In this document: positions 19,413 through 29,647 of the stretch, one piece after another
Layout of the letters: each line of letters starts with the position of its first letter
How positions within the stretch are numbered: the first letter of the stretch is position 1
Assembly: GCA_022828225.1 (NCBI GenBank)
Contig: JAJEJG010000004.1
Location: 39,605-103,604, forward strand
Direction: 5' to 3'
Source of the DNA: Nitrospirales bacterium
GTDB taxonomy: Bacteria > Nitrospirota > Nitrospiria > Nitrospirales > UBA8639
DNA: 64,000 bases
Notes under the pieces: model-generated
The model's database searches: none
What the model saw: the letters and a program-made list of their open reading frames with translations, nothing else
Told to the model about the DNA's origin: nothing
Position numbers and translations under genes: made by a program

Positions 19413-20299
19413 GCCTGCGCAATAGCTTCCGACATTCGCACCACCTCCCGTATCGACCCGACGTCATGCACGCGAACGATCCCGGCTCCATTCAACACCG
19501 CGGCCGTCACGGCCGCGGCGGTCCCCATGATGCGTTGCTCGACGGGTTGGCCGGTAACCGTCCCGATGAAGGATTTATTCGACACGCCGACCAGGACGGG
19601 ACGACCCAACTGCCGCAATGAGCCAAGGCCTTTCAGCAAGGATAAATTTTGTTGTTCGTTTTTTGCAAACCCGATCCCGGGATCGATCAACATGTGCTCG
19701 CGAGAGATGCCGATGCCCTCGGCATGGTCCAAGCGACGTCCCAAATACTCCCGCACCTCCTCCACCACGTTGTCGTATTGGCAATGCTGCCGCATCGTCT
19801 GCGGCGTGCCTCGCATATGCATCAGCACCAACCCGGCCTTGGTCCGTGCAATCACTTCACCTATACGAGGGTCATGCTCCAACGCGCTGATGTCGTTGAT
19901 GATCACCGCGCCCCAATCGATGGCCCGTTCCGCGACTCCGGCTTTCCGGGTGTCGATGGACAGCGGAATCGTCGCGCGTTTACCGATGACCTCCAGTACG
20001 GGCTTCAAACGACGCAGTTCTTCCTGTTCGTCAATCTCCCGCGAACCGGGTCGCGTCGATTCGGCGCCGATGTCAACCAGATCGGCCCCTTCGCTCACCA
20101 TGCGTTCAATATGAGCCAGAGCGCGTTGAGGATCAAGAAAATGTCCACCGTCGGAAAAGGAATCCGGGGTCACATTCAGTATGCCCATCACCAGGACGCG
20201 ACTGGAGCAGGGAATCCTGACGTGGCAGGCTTGCAGGTATGCGGAGTTGGCCTCATCCATAGGAGATCGAGGCCCCGGCAAACACCGGGTCGGGGGCAC
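19409..20299 (-). CDS. folP: dihydropteroate synthase
   Basis: MGILNVTPDSFSDGG, DIGAESTRPG, DPGIGFAKN; overlaps glmM start; start codon uncertain. Confidence 0.93.
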   Translation of the reverse strand: MPPTRCLPGPRSPMDEANSAYLQACHVRIPCSSRVLVMGILNVTPDSFSDGGHFLDPQRALAHIERMVSEGADLVDIGAESTRPGSREIDEQEELRRLKPVLEVIGKRATIPLSIDTRKAGVAERAIDWGAVIINDISALEHDPRIGEVIARTKAGLVLMHMRGTPQTMRQHCQYDNVVEEVREYLGRRLDHAEGIGISREHMLIDPGIGFAKNEQQNLSLLKGLGSLRQLGRPVLVGVSNKSFIGTVTGQPVEQRIMGTAAAVTAAVLNGAGIVRVHDVGSIREVVRMSEAIAQA

Positions 20300-20370
20300 T
20301 CACAACAAGGACATATATTCCGAAATTCGTTGAAAGAATAGTCAGCCTGAGCGGGGCGACTGAGTTCTTT

Positions 20371-20503
20371 TCCTCCCCTTTGTAAGGGGAGGTCAGGTGG
20401 GGCAGAGTCGCAGGCCCAAAGGGCACCAGCACTGACGACCACTCGGTCTGTCTACTCCATCTCCGGCTCTACCTCCCCTCACTCCTCCTTACAAAGGAGG
20501 GGA
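20371..20503. repeat. paired inverted palindromic repeat
   Basis: TCCTCCCCTTTGTAAGGGGAGGTCAGGTGGGGCAGAG ... CTCTACCTCCCCTCACTCCTCCTTACAAAGGAGGGG. Confidence 0.9.
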
Positions 20504-20564
20504 ACAGGAGAGGCGGCCTAAGTGAGGGGAGCAACGCCAAAGATGTGAACCCGGCACGATGCCG

Positions 20565-22382
20565 TCACACTTGCGCCGGCTCTCGAACGATGGTTCCTCG
20601 ATTGATGATTTGATCGATCTCCAAGGAATCCAAGACCTCTTTTTCCAACAAGGCTTCGGCCAAAGCCCGCAGGGTATGGATATGTTCCGTAAGCATGCGC
20701 TTCGTCCGCTCATAGGCTTCCACGATCAACCGTTTGACTTCATGATCGATTTCCAGGGCCACCTGTTCACTGAAGTCCCGACGCGCAGTAATTTCCCGGC
20801 CCAGGAAAATCTCCTCGTCTTTTTTACCGAAGGTCAACGGCCCCAATTTGTCGCTCATGCCCCACTCACACACCATCTTTCTGGCGAGTTCGGTGGCCCG
20901 TTCAATGTCGTTCCCCGCGCCGGTGGTGACGTTTTTCAGAATCAGTTCTTCGGCCACGCGCCCGCCCAATAAAATCGACAGGGTGTTATACAGGAAATCC
21001 TCGGAATAACTGTGCCGGTCATCGATGGGAAGCTGCATGGTCATGCCCATCGCACGCCCCCTCGGAATGATCGTGACCTTGTGGACCGGGTCGGCACCCG
21101 GCAACAACTTGGCCATGAGAGCGTGACCCGCCTCGTGATACGCCGTGGTGCGCTTTTCGTCTTCGCTCAGGACCAGACTCTTGCGCTCGGCCCCCATCAT
21201 GACTTTATCTTTGGCATTTTCGAAATCAATGAGTTCCACCAACTTCTTGTCCAGTCGCGCAGCCCAGAGCGCCGCCTCGTTGACGAGGTTTTCCAAATCG
21301 GCCCCTGAAAAACCTGGCGTTCCTCTGGCAATTTGCTCGAGGTTCACGTCTGACGCCACGGGCACCTTCTTCGTGTGGACCTTGAGAATTTCCACGCGAC
21401 CCCGCACGTCGGGACGATTGACCACCACCTGTCGATCGAACCGGCCCGGCCGCAACAAGGCAGGGTCGAGGACGTCCGGACGGTTCGTCGCGGCGACGAG
21501 AATCACGCCTTCGGTCGTGTCGAACCCATCCATTTCCACGAGCAACTGGTTCAAGGTCTGTTCGCGTTCGTCGTGACCGCCACCCAGGCCCGCGCCGCGC
21601 AACCGGCCGACGGCATCGATTTCGTCAATGAAAATGATACAGGGCGCATGCTTCTTCCCCTGTTCAAACAGGTCGCGCACGCGAGACGCGCCGACGCCCA
21701 CGAACATTTCCACGAAATCGGACCCGCTGATGCTGAAGAACGGGACACCCGCTTCTCCGGCAATAGCTTTCGCCAACAGAGTCTTGCCCGTTCCCGGAGG
21801 GCCGACGATCAGCACCCCTTTGGGGATTCGCCCGCCGAGTTTTTGAAATTTTTGCGGATCTTTCAAAAATTCAATGATTTCAACGACTTCTTCCTTGGCC
21901 TCTTCCACGCCGGCCACGTCCGCAAAGGTCACCTTTTTCTTCTCCTCGGTCAGGAGACGCGCTCGGCTCTTTCCGAACGAAAGGGCCCGATTGCCGCCGA
22001 TCTGCATTTGTCGCATCAGGAAAAACCACAATCCCAAGAACAGGATAAACGGTCCCCAGGTTACGAGAAACGTAATATACCAGGGACTTTCATCGGGCGG
22101 CTTGGCTTCGATCTGCACCGACTGCTCTCTCAGGGCCTTCACCAAGTCCGGATATTCCACGGTATAGGTTCGAATCCGGTTTCCATCCTTTAAAATCGCA
22201 CTGATATGGCTGTCCTTCATGGTGACCTTGGAAATCTCTCCCCGCTCGAGATGGGCCATGAAGTCACTGAAGATCACTTCCTCTTCAGGCGGCTGGGACG
22301 GGACGGTGAACAGGTTGAACAACAGGATCATGAACAGCCCGACCACCACCCAAAACAGCAAATTCTTGACGCGAGAATTCAT
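20565..22382 (-). CDS. ftsH: ATP-dependent zinc metalloprotease FtsH
   Basis: [51 protein letters not shown]. Confidence 0.97.
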   Translation of the reverse strand: MNSRVKNLLFWVVVGLFMILLFNLFTVPSQPPEEEVIFSDFMAHLERGEISKVTMKDSHISAILKDGNRIRTYTVEYPDLVKALREQSVQIEAKPPDESPWYITFLVTWGPFILFLGLWFFLMRQMQIGGNRALSFGKSRARLLTEEKKKVTFADVAGVEEAKEEVVEIIEFLKDPQKFQKLGGRIPKGVLIVGPPGTGKTLLAKAIAGEAGVPFFSISGSDFVEMFVGVGASRVRDLFEQGKKHAPCIIFIDEIDAVGRLRGAGLGGGHDEREQTLNQLLVEMDGFDTTEGVILVAATNRPDVLDPALLRPGRFDRQVVVNRPDVRGRVEILKVHTKKVPVASDVNLEQIARGTPGFSGADLENLVNEAALWAARLDKKLVELIDFENAKDKVMMGAERKSLVLSEDEKRTTAYHEAGHALMAKLLPGADPVHKVTIIPRGRAMGMTMQLPIDDRHSYSEDFLYNTLSILLGGRVAEELILKNVTTGAGNDIERATELARKMVCEWGMSDKLGPLTFGKKDEEIFLGREITARRDFSEQVALEIDHEVKRLIVEAYERTKRMLTEHIHTLRALAEALLEKEVLDSLEIDQIINRGTIVREPAQV

Positions 22383-22537
22383 AAAAAAGCGTTCCTTCTC
22401 TCTCTCAACCCTTCCAAGCAAACCGAAATTGTTTCAAAACATCAGAAATACTACCATGAGGATCGAGTGTCTGCAACCTACTGCCCTTTACGTAAGCCTT
22501 GCAGGACGGTGCGTTGCGAGCGCAACTCCGTTGTTTC

Positions 22538-23968
22538 TCAAGCTTTTCTTCCGGCTGTGCGAATCCGGACAACGGCAACGTGACTGGTCTCCTCGGTCAC
22601 TCGAAACCGATGATCGGAACGATACCCCCCGACGCACAGGATCCCTTCAGGCGCCACCACGAGAGGCACGGTGCTTCGTTCGGCTTGATGAACTTTTGCA
22701 TCAGAGAAAAAATCCTGAAGCTTCTTTCGTCGTCCGCCCATTCCATAAGGAAAAAAATAGTCTCCGAGCTTCCAGGATCTAACAACCAATTCGTGACTGA
22801 ATCGATCCGCATCCAGGTAGGCCACGGTATCATTCCGCCGGGACGGGATCGTCGTCGTCGCCATGATTTTTCCTTCGATCATCTGACCCGTGACCGGCCA
22901 ATGGATCGACCCAGGGAAAGGCCAGACACAAGACCATCCGTGTTGCAAGCGACTGTTCCGGCCCGTTTTCACGAATGTCACCCGGTCGTATTCCCTGACG
23001 GCCTCCAAACCGGCAAAACAACCGGATGAACCCGACGTGCCGTGAACGACGTGCTGCAACAGCGTCTCCACGGTCTCGAACCCGAGCGGACCCGGCTTGC
23101 CCCACAAGGTTCCCACCATTAAAAGGATCATTCTCCGTTGAATGGAGACGGGAAAGGTCAAAAGACGCGAACGGCTCCATACGACGCAAGCCTTCGTGCG
23201 GCTGACCTCTACCGATGCCAGCGCGGCCTTCGCCGCCTCATCCAGGTACTCATGTTCCTCTCGCAGTATCACAGCCTGCCGGGATAGGACGCTCACCACG
23301 TTGGGATTGAACGTTTTCAGCAGAGGGATCAATTCGCGGCGAAGGCGGTTCCTGGTGTATTTCGGGCTGTCATTAGTCGAATCGACGCGGAACTCACAGC
23401 GTTTTTCATCAAGGTACTGCAAAATTTCAGATCGACTCACCTGCAAAAACGGCCGGATGACGCACGGTTCACGCTGAGCCGGCATCCCCGATAGCCCGGC
23501 AAGCCCGGCCCCGCGCAGCATGGACAGCAGGACGGTTTCCGCCTGGTCGTCCCGAGTATGCCCGACCGCGACTTTGGTACCACCCCATTCCCGTGCGACG
23601 GCCTGCAACCATGCGTATCTCCTTTCTCGCGCAACGGCCTGGACCGACTCCCCTTTTCGTTTCCGGAGAGACGTTTTCAGATCAAGCCGTTTCAAGAAGA
23701 ACGGCAGACCCAACTGCCCGGCGAGTTGCTCGACAAACGTCGCGTCCTCCAGGGACTCCTCTTCCCTCAACCCGTGCTCAACGTGAGCCACGGCCAACGT
23801 CAGATCCATGTGTTTCCGCCAGGCAGACATCATCTGCAACAGGGCAACGGAATCCGGCCCGCCGGACACGGCCACCACGACCCGGTCACCCGGAAACAAA
23901 AGACCGAGTTGCCTGACGTGTTTCAAGAGTTTGTGTTCAAAAGCTGTCAGGGCGCGCATCATCGCCAC
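22538..23968 (-). CDS. tilS: tRNA(Ile)-lysidine synthase
   Basis: VVAVSGGPDSVALLQM; GHTRDDQAETVLLSMLRGAGLAGLSGM. Confidence 0.92.
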   Translation of the reverse strand: MAMMRALTAFEHKLLKHVRQLGLLFPGDRVVVAVSGGPDSVALLQMMSAWRKHMDLTLAVAHVEHGLREEESLEDATFVEQLAGQLGLPFFLKRLDLKTSLRKRKGESVQAVARERRYAWLQAVAREWGGTKVAVGHTRDDQAETVLLSMLRGAGLAGLSGMPAQREPCVIRPFLQVSRSEILQYLDEKRCEFRVDSTNDSPKYTRNRLRRELIPLLKTFNPNVVSVLSRQAVILREEHEYLDEAAKAALASVEVSRTKACVVWSRSRLLTFPVSIQRRMILLMVGTLWGKPGPLGFETVETLLQHVVHGTSGSSGCFAGLEAVREYDRVTFVKTGRNSRLQHGWSCVWPFPGSIHWPVTGQMIEGKIMATTTIPSRRNDTVAYLDADRFSHELVVRSWKLGDYFFPYGMGGRRKKLQDFFSDAKVHQAERSTVPLVVAPEGILCVGGYRSDHRFRVTEETSHVAVVRIRTAGRKA

Positions 23969-23994
23969 CGATGGAGATTGCCGTACGGCTCGAC

Positions 23995-24918
23995 TTATGA
24001 GGCAAACACGCGTCGAGTCTGCCGGACGTCCCGGGCGATACGTTCGGCAAGCTGTCCGGAATCGTCAAACCGTTCATCGCCTCGAATGTATTGTAAGAAT
24101 TGAACTTCAATAGGTTGCCCATACAGGTCGCAATCGCCATCCAGGACGTGTACTTCCAGCAACCGTTCCCCATCTCCGAACGTGGGGCGTGTCCCGATAT
24201 AACTCACTGCGGGAAGGACCGCCTCCTGCCACACCATCTTCGTCGCATACACCCCATCGGGCGGAAGAACCCGGTCTTTGGCCGGCCGAAGATTCGCCGT
24301 GCGATAGCCCAACCCCTGCCCGCGACGTTCGCCTTCAATTACCGTGCCTTTCAATGAATACGGACGTCCCAGACATTGCATCGCTTGTTCCATCTTCCCT
24401 GCCCTGACGAACTGGCGAATACGGGTCGAGCTCACGATCGCTTCACTGGAACTCACGGGTTTGAGAAGATGAACCCGGAACCCGGCCTGCGAGGCCAACT
24501 CCCGCAGGGTATCCGTATTGCCCATCCGCTTTTTGCCGAATACAAAATGCTCCCCCACGAACAGATCTTTGACCCCCAGGCCATTCTTGAGAATCGACCA
24601 CACAAACTCCTGTGGGCTCAAGGCGGCAAACTCTTTGGTGAAATGCAATACCACGAGATGCTCGACACCCTGCGCCTCGAACCAAGCCAACTTGTCCGAA
24701 GGGGACGTCAGAAATTCAAAGGTGGTTCCGGGACTCAACACCAACACCGGATGAGGATCAAAGGTCAACACCATCGGCGTACCCTGCTGATCACGAGCAC
24801 ATTGAACGACGGTGGCCAGCAATTCTCGATGCCCGACGTGCTGCCCGTCAAAATTCCCGATGGTCAGGACCGGATTGGGCGGTAAAGGAAGGTCTGGAAG
24901 CCCGTGCGAAACCTTCAT
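23995..24918 (-). CDS. ribF: bifunctional riboflavin kinase/FAD synthetase
   Basis: [43 protein letters not shown]. Confidence 0.92.
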   Translation of the reverse strand: MKVSHGLPDLPLPPNPVLTIGNFDGQHVGHRELLATVVQCARDQQGTPMVLTFDPHPVLVLSPGTTFEFLTSPSDKLAWFEAQGVEHLVVLHFTKEFAALSPQEFVWSILKNGLGVKDLFVGEHFVFGKKRMGNTDTLRELASQAGFRVHLLKPVSSSEAIVSSTRIRQFVRAGKMEQAMQCLGRPYSLKGTVIEGERRGQGLGYRTANLRPAKDRVLPPDGVYATKMVWQEAVLPAVSYIGTRPTFGDGERLLEVHVLDGDCDLYGQPIEVQFLQYIRGDERFDDSGQLAERIARDVRQTRRVFAS

Positions 24919-25898
24919 GGGGTCGCGGCATTCAATGACTGAGCAGCCTCTTTGGCAAAATACGTCAGGATGAGATCGGCACCGGCACGTTTGATGGACA
25001 GCAGCGTTTCCAACGTCGCTTTGGATTCGTCCAGCCACCCTTGTTGAGCCGCGGCCTTGATCATGCTGTATTCGCCGCTGACTTGAAACGCCGCCACGGG
25101 GACGTCCACCTCGGCCCGCGTCCGCGAAATGATATCCAGGTATGCCAGCGCCGGTTTGACCATGACCACGTCCGCACCCTCTTCCACGTCGGCCAGCACT
25201 TCACGGACGGCTTCGCGCGCATTCGCCGGATCCATTTGATACGAGCACCGGTCACCGAACGCGGGGCTGGACGAAGCCGCCTCCCTGAACGGCGCATACA
25301 GGCAGGACGCATACTTGGCGGCATAGGACATGATGGGAAGGTGCGTAAATCCCCCCTGATCCAATTCGTCGCGGATCGCCGCGACCCGCCCGTCCATCAT
25401 GTCGGACGGCGCCACCATGTCAGCCCCGGCCTCTGCATGGGTTTTCGCCATCAGGCGCAAACAGTCGAGAGTTTCATCATTCAGGATGCGCCCGTCTCTC
25501 ACGATGCCGCAATGGCCATGGGACGTATATTCGTCGATACACACGTCCGTCACGACAAAAAGACCCGGCACGTGATCCTTGAGCGCGCGAACGGCCCGTT
25601 GCACGATCCCGTCCGGATCATAACCGGAGGACCCGCGTTCATCCTTGTGATCGGGGATCCCGAAGAGCATGACCGCCGGAACGCCCAGCAGGTGCGCATC
25701 GGCGGCTTCCTTGATCAGACGATCGATCGACCACCGGAATTGACCCGGCATCGACTGGATGGGTTCCTGTTGATCCGTTCCTTCCCTGACGAACAGGGGA
25801 TAAATCAGGTTGCTCGTCGACAGCGCGGTTTCCCGCACCATCCGCCGAAGAGACCCGGACTCACGCAGGCGCCGCATTCGTTGACGAGGAAATCCCAT
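24915..25898 (-). CDS. hemB: delta-aminolevulinic acid dehydratase
   Basis: [46 protein letters not shown] overlap with ribF. Confidence 0.95.
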   Translation of the reverse strand: MGFPRQRMRRLRESGSLRRMVRETALSTSNLIYPLFVREGTDQQEPIQSMPGQFRWSIDRLIKEAADAHLLGVPAVMLFGIPDHKDERGSSGYDPDGIVQRAVRALKDHVPGLFVVTDVCIDEYTSHGHCGIVRDGRILNDETLDCLRLMAKTHAEAGADMVAPSDMMDGRVAAIRDELDQGGFTHLPIMSYAAKYASCLYAPFREAASSSPAFGDRCSYQMDPANAREAVREVLADVEEGADVVMVKPALAYLDIISRTRAEVDVPVAAFQVSGEYSMIKAAAQQGWLDESKATLETLLSIKRAGADLILTYFAKEAAQSLNAATP

Positions 25899-25966
25899 TA
25901 CGTTTCCTATTTCAGACTCTCTCGGGCTTTCGCCTTTTTGAGCAATGCCCTCAATTGCATCTCCAC

Positions 25967-26109
25967 GGAACCTCTGATTTATTGTGATAGCGGGATGCAG
26001 GGCAAGGCGTCCCGCAACGAAACCCGAGGCTTATCAAACGAGATAGGCGAGGGTTGAGCGAGGACACAACGCCGCCATGCGCCCGATAGTGCAATAAAGC
26101 AGCGGTTCT
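25967..26109. repeat. MITE-like element with 17-bp imperfect terminal inverted repeats
   Basis: GAACCTCTGATTTATTG at left, CAATAAAGCAGCGGTTC at right (15/17 matching). Confidence 0.6.
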
Positions 26110-26113
26110 CAAA

Positions 26114-26506
26114 TTATTTCCTGGGGAGATTCGTTAGAAACACCACCAGATCCCGCACGGAGATCATCCCAACGAGTTCCCCGCCCTTCGAGACTCCCAA
26201 ATGCCGGACGTGTTCCTTGGCCATCAGGTCATTGGCATCCAACAACGTCTTGTTCTCATCAATTTTCAACACGGGCGCCGACATGATTTGTTCGACGGTC
26301 GTCCGATCGGAATCCAATCCCACCGCAACCAACCGCCGGACGAGATCCGTGTCGGTCAGGACCCCGATGATCTCCTTATCCCTGGTGACGAACACACTGC
26401 CGATACCCCTATCCTTCATAATTTCTGCGGCCCTTTGGACACTGGTGTCACGATCAACGGTAACAAATTTTTCAGCGGGGACCATAAACGATTTCACTGG
26501 AACCAT
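26114..26506 (-). CDS. CBS-domain pair protein
   Basis: Two CBS motifs (ERAAEIMKDRGIGSVFVTRDKEIIGVLTDTDLVRR-type; HLGVSKGGELVGMISVRDLV). Confidence 0.85.
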   Translation of the reverse strand: MVPVKSFMVPAEKFVTVDRDTSVQRAAEIMKDRGIGSVFVTRDKEIIGVLTDTDLVRRLVAVGLDSDRTTVEQIMSAPVLKIDENKTLLDANDLMAKEHVRHLGVSKGGELVGMISVRDLVVFLTNLPRK

Positions 26507-26592
26507 AAAATTCTCCTTGGATTAACACGCTTCATTAAACAATAACTCCCCATTTACCAGAAAGTGATGGGCTTTCGACAATTCATGCGCCG

Positions 26593-28134
26593 TTAAGAAG
26601 GAACCTCATGCCGGACGTAGTCGACCAGTGACTGAACCAACGCCGGAATCGTATTCTGGGCCGCCATGACGTGGACCTCCAACCCCATTTCCCGAATGGT
26701 TTTGGCCGTAATCGGCCCGATGCTCGCAATAATCATCCCATTCAAACGCTGTTTCAAGTCACATGCTTCGTCAAACAGTTGAAAAAAGTTATGAACGGTA
26801 GACGAACTGGCAAACGTGACCACGTCGATCAAATGGTCACGAAACAGTTGCTGAACGCGGTCCCGTTCAACTGTCGGCACCACGGTCTTATAAACCTTCA
26901 CGACTCGTACAACCGCTCCGGATCGTGCCAACTCCTCCGGCAGAATCTCACGGGCTTGTGCGGCCCTGGCAAGCAACACCCGCCGGCCGGACACGCCGGC
27001 CCGCTTCAGTCCGTCGATCACTCCTTCGGCTTGGAACGTGTCAGGCACCAGATCGGCCTCGATGCCGAATCGTTTCATCTCCGCGGCCGTTCGAGGGCCG
27101 ATGCAACAGACCTGCAACCCCGCCAACGCTCGTGCGTCGCGCCCATGGTACCACAGGCGTTGCATAAATGCCTTTACCCCATTAACGCTGGTCAACACAA
27201 GCCATTGAAAGGTGGCAAGCTGCTCAATGGCTGCATCGACTTCCGCCCAATCATCGGGGGGGACGAAGTCGATGGTCGGGCATTCAATCGGTTCTCCGCC
27301 CTGTGCCCGAATCAGATCCGACAATTCCGATGCCTGAGCTTTGGCGCGCGTCACAAGGACGCGCTTCCCGAATAACGGTTTCGTCTCAAACCAATTGAGT
27401 TGCTCACGCAACCGGACGACTTCCCCGACCACCATCACGGTGGGAGGGCGAATATCAGCCTCTTTCGCACGCTCCACAATGTCCTGCAAGGTTCCAACCA
27501 CGGTACGTTGTGCGGCATACGTCCCCCACCGGACCAGCGCCACGGGAGTCTCCGCGGCTTTCCCTTCCTCACGCAACCGGGACACGATCATGGGTAAATT
27601 CTTGACGCCCATCAAAAACACCAGTGTCCCGTCCGCTGCAGCGAAGCGCGGCCACTCCAACGCTGTCTCGTCTTTGTCCGGATCTTCATGGCCCGTAATA
27701 AAGGCCACAGTCGACGCAAGGGTCCGATGCGTAACGGGAATGCCCGCATACGCCGGCACCGCGACCGCCGAGGTCACACCCGGCACCACTTCAACGGGAA
27801 TCCGGTGTTCAACAATCCATTCGGCTTCTTCCCCGCCCCGTCCGAACACGAACGGATCTCCCCCTTTCAACCGGACCACACATTTCCCTTCACGAACCTT
27901 CTCCAACATCAATTGATTGATTTCATCCTGCGGCCGATAGGTCCCACACCCGCGTCGGCCCACGTAAATCCGTTCCGCCTCCGGGGAGACATGATCCAGC
28001 AACGCCGGATTGGCCAGATGGTCGTACAACACGACGTCCGCCTCCTCAAGACAGGCTTTGCCGCGTAACGTCAGCAAACCGGGATCCCCCGGACCCGCCC
28101 CTACAAGATAGACTTTGGATCGAAACTCGGCCAT
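26593..28134 (-). CDS. fused uroporphyrinogen-III C-methyltransferase / uroporphyrinogen-III synthase
   Basis: VYLVGAGPGDPGLLTLRG...GGDPFVFGRGGEEA plus C-terminal HemD-like domain (RVLVTRAKAQASELSDLIRAQGGEPIECPTI). Confidence 0.92.
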   Translation of the reverse strand: MAEFRSKVYLVGAGPGDPGLLTLRGKACLEEADVVLYDHLANPALLDHVSPEAERIYVGRRGCGTYRPQDEINQLMLEKVREGKCVVRLKGGDPFVFGRGGEEAEWIVEHRIPVEVVPGVTSAVAVPAYAGIPVTHRTLASTVAFITGHEDPDKDETALEWPRFAAADGTLVFLMGVKNLPMIVSRLREEGKAAETPVALVRWGTYAAQRTVVGTLQDIVERAKEADIRPPTVMVVGEVVRLREQLNWFETKPLFGKRVLVTRAKAQASELSDLIRAQGGEPIECPTIDFVPPDDWAEVDAAIEQLATFQWLVLTSVNGVKAFMQRLWYHGRDARALAGLQVCCIGPRTAAEMKRFGIEADLVPDTFQAEGVIDGLKRAGVSGRRVLLARAAQAREILPEELARSGAVVRVVKVYKTVVPTVERDRVQQLFRDHLIDVVTFASSSTVHNFFQLFDEACDLKQRLNGMIIASIGPITAKTIREMGLEVHVMAAQNTIPALVQSLVDYVRHEVPS

Positions 28135-28614
28135 CTACGGACGTCCATAGATTTGCTCTAAAATATGTCTTCCCCCCGAACCCAGAATCCATCTCTTGGG
28201 AAGATTCGACACGAACCTGACCATGTCCCTCACGGAGATCATCCCAACGAGTTTTCCGTCCCGCGTGACGCCCAAATGCCGGACGTGTTCCCTGGCCATC
28301 ATGGCATTGGCATCCCGAATCGTCTTATTCTCATCAATTTTAATGACGGGTGCCGTCATGATGTGTTCGACGGGAGTCACGTCCGCATCCAAGCCCATCC
28401 CCACCAACCGCCGGCAGATATCCGTATCGGTCACAATCCCGATGATCACCTGATCCCAAGTGACGAGGACACTGCCGATACCGGTATCCCTCATAAGTTT
28501 CGCCGCTTGCCTGACACTGATCGCACGCTCAACGGCAATGATTTTTTCAGCGGGGATCATGAACATTTTTACCGGAACCATAACATGCTCCTCGGACAAG
28601 CCCGCGTCGTTCAA
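28135..28614 (-). CDS. CBS-domain pair protein, paralogue of 26114..26506, with HemC-like C-terminal tail
   Basis: Aligns with the 26114 protein; extra tail RWILGSGGRHILEQIYGRP. Confidence 0.85.
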   Translation of the reverse strand: MNDAGLSEEHVMVPVKMFMIPAEKIIAVERAISVRQAAKLMRDTGIGSVLVTWDQVIIGIVTDTDICRRLVGMGLDADVTPVEHIMTAPVIKIDENKTIRDANAMMAREHVRHLGVTRDGKLVGMISVRDMVRFVSNLPKRWILGSGGRHILEQIYGRP

Positions 28615-28657
28615 TAACTCCCTTTTACAGGGTACCGGGATCTTTCAATCATCTATT

Positions 28658-29638
28658 CTACGCACGCCCATAGATTTGATCCAATATCCGTCTGCCTCCC
28701 GCATTCAGGATCCGATCTGCCAAGGCCGTACCGAGCGGGGCCGCCTGTTCCACCGGACCTTCGATTCCGTCTCGAATGACCTGCGTTCCATCGACGCTGG
28801 CGACGAGGCCCTCGAACCGCACCGTGTGGTTATCGAGAACCGCATGGCCTGCAATCGGCACTTGGCAGCCGCCCTCCAGTCGATCCAGGAAGGCCCGTTC
28901 GGTTGAAATCGCAATGGATGTCTTGGAATCGTTGATGGGGTCGAGCAATTCTCGAACAAATATGTCATCCACGCGCGATTCGATCCCTAGGGCGCCTTGG
29001 CCGACCGCCGGAAGACTCAGGGCCGCGGGAAGATACTCGGTCACGTGCTCGGCCCAGCCCAACCGGGTGAGACCAGCCGCAGCCAGGACAATCGCGTCGT
29101 ACTCCCCCTCCTGAAGTTTTCGCAAGCGGGTATTCACGTTTCCTCGAAGCATGACAATGTTCAAGTCCGGCCGGTGAGCCAGCAACTGAGCTTGCCGACG
29201 CAGACTGCTGGTTCCCACCTTCGCGCCGGCCGGAAGATCCCCGAACAGCACGTGGTCCCTGGTCAACAAAGCATCTCTGGCATCCTCCCGCGCCGGCACA
29301 CAAACAATGGCCAGTCCGGCAGGCAACACCGAAGGCACGTCTTTCATGCTATGGACCGCGAGATCGATGTCTCCCCTGGATAACGCCTCCTCGATTTCCT
29401 TGACGAATAACCCTTTCCCGCCGATTTTGGCTAACGGCACGTCCAGAATTTTGTCACCGCTCGTTCGAATCCGTTCGAGCCGGATGGACACGGACGGGGC
29501 GATTTCCCGGAGTCGAGCCTGAATCCATTCCGCCTGCCAGAGGGCCAATTGACTGCCACGTGTGCCAATGACGAGAGACGCCCGCCGTCCATTTGCAAGA
29601 TTCACTCTGCTTCCTTTATCAGCCGTCCCCAGGGCCAT
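28658..29638 (-). CDS. hemC: porphobilinogen deaminase
   Basis: IGTRGSQLALWQAEWIQ; LRGNVNTRLRKLQEGEYDAIVLAAAGL; GGCQVPI. Confidence 0.95.
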   Translation of the reverse strand: MALGTADKGSRVNLANGRRASLVIGTRGSQLALWQAEWIQARLREIAPSVSIRLERIRTSGDKILDVPLAKIGGKGLFVKEIEEALSRGDIDLAVHSMKDVPSVLPAGLAIVCVPAREDARDALLTRDHVLFGDLPAGAKVGTSSLRRQAQLLAHRPDLNIVMLRGNVNTRLRKLQEGEYDAIVLAAAGLTRLGWAEHVTEYLPAALSLPAVGQGALGIESRVDDIFVRELLDPINDSKTSIAISTERAFLDRLEGGCQVPIAGHAVLDNHTVRFEGLVASVDGTQVIRDGIEGPVEQAAPLGTALADRILNAGGRRILDQIYGRA

Positions 29639-29647
29639 GCCTCGACC

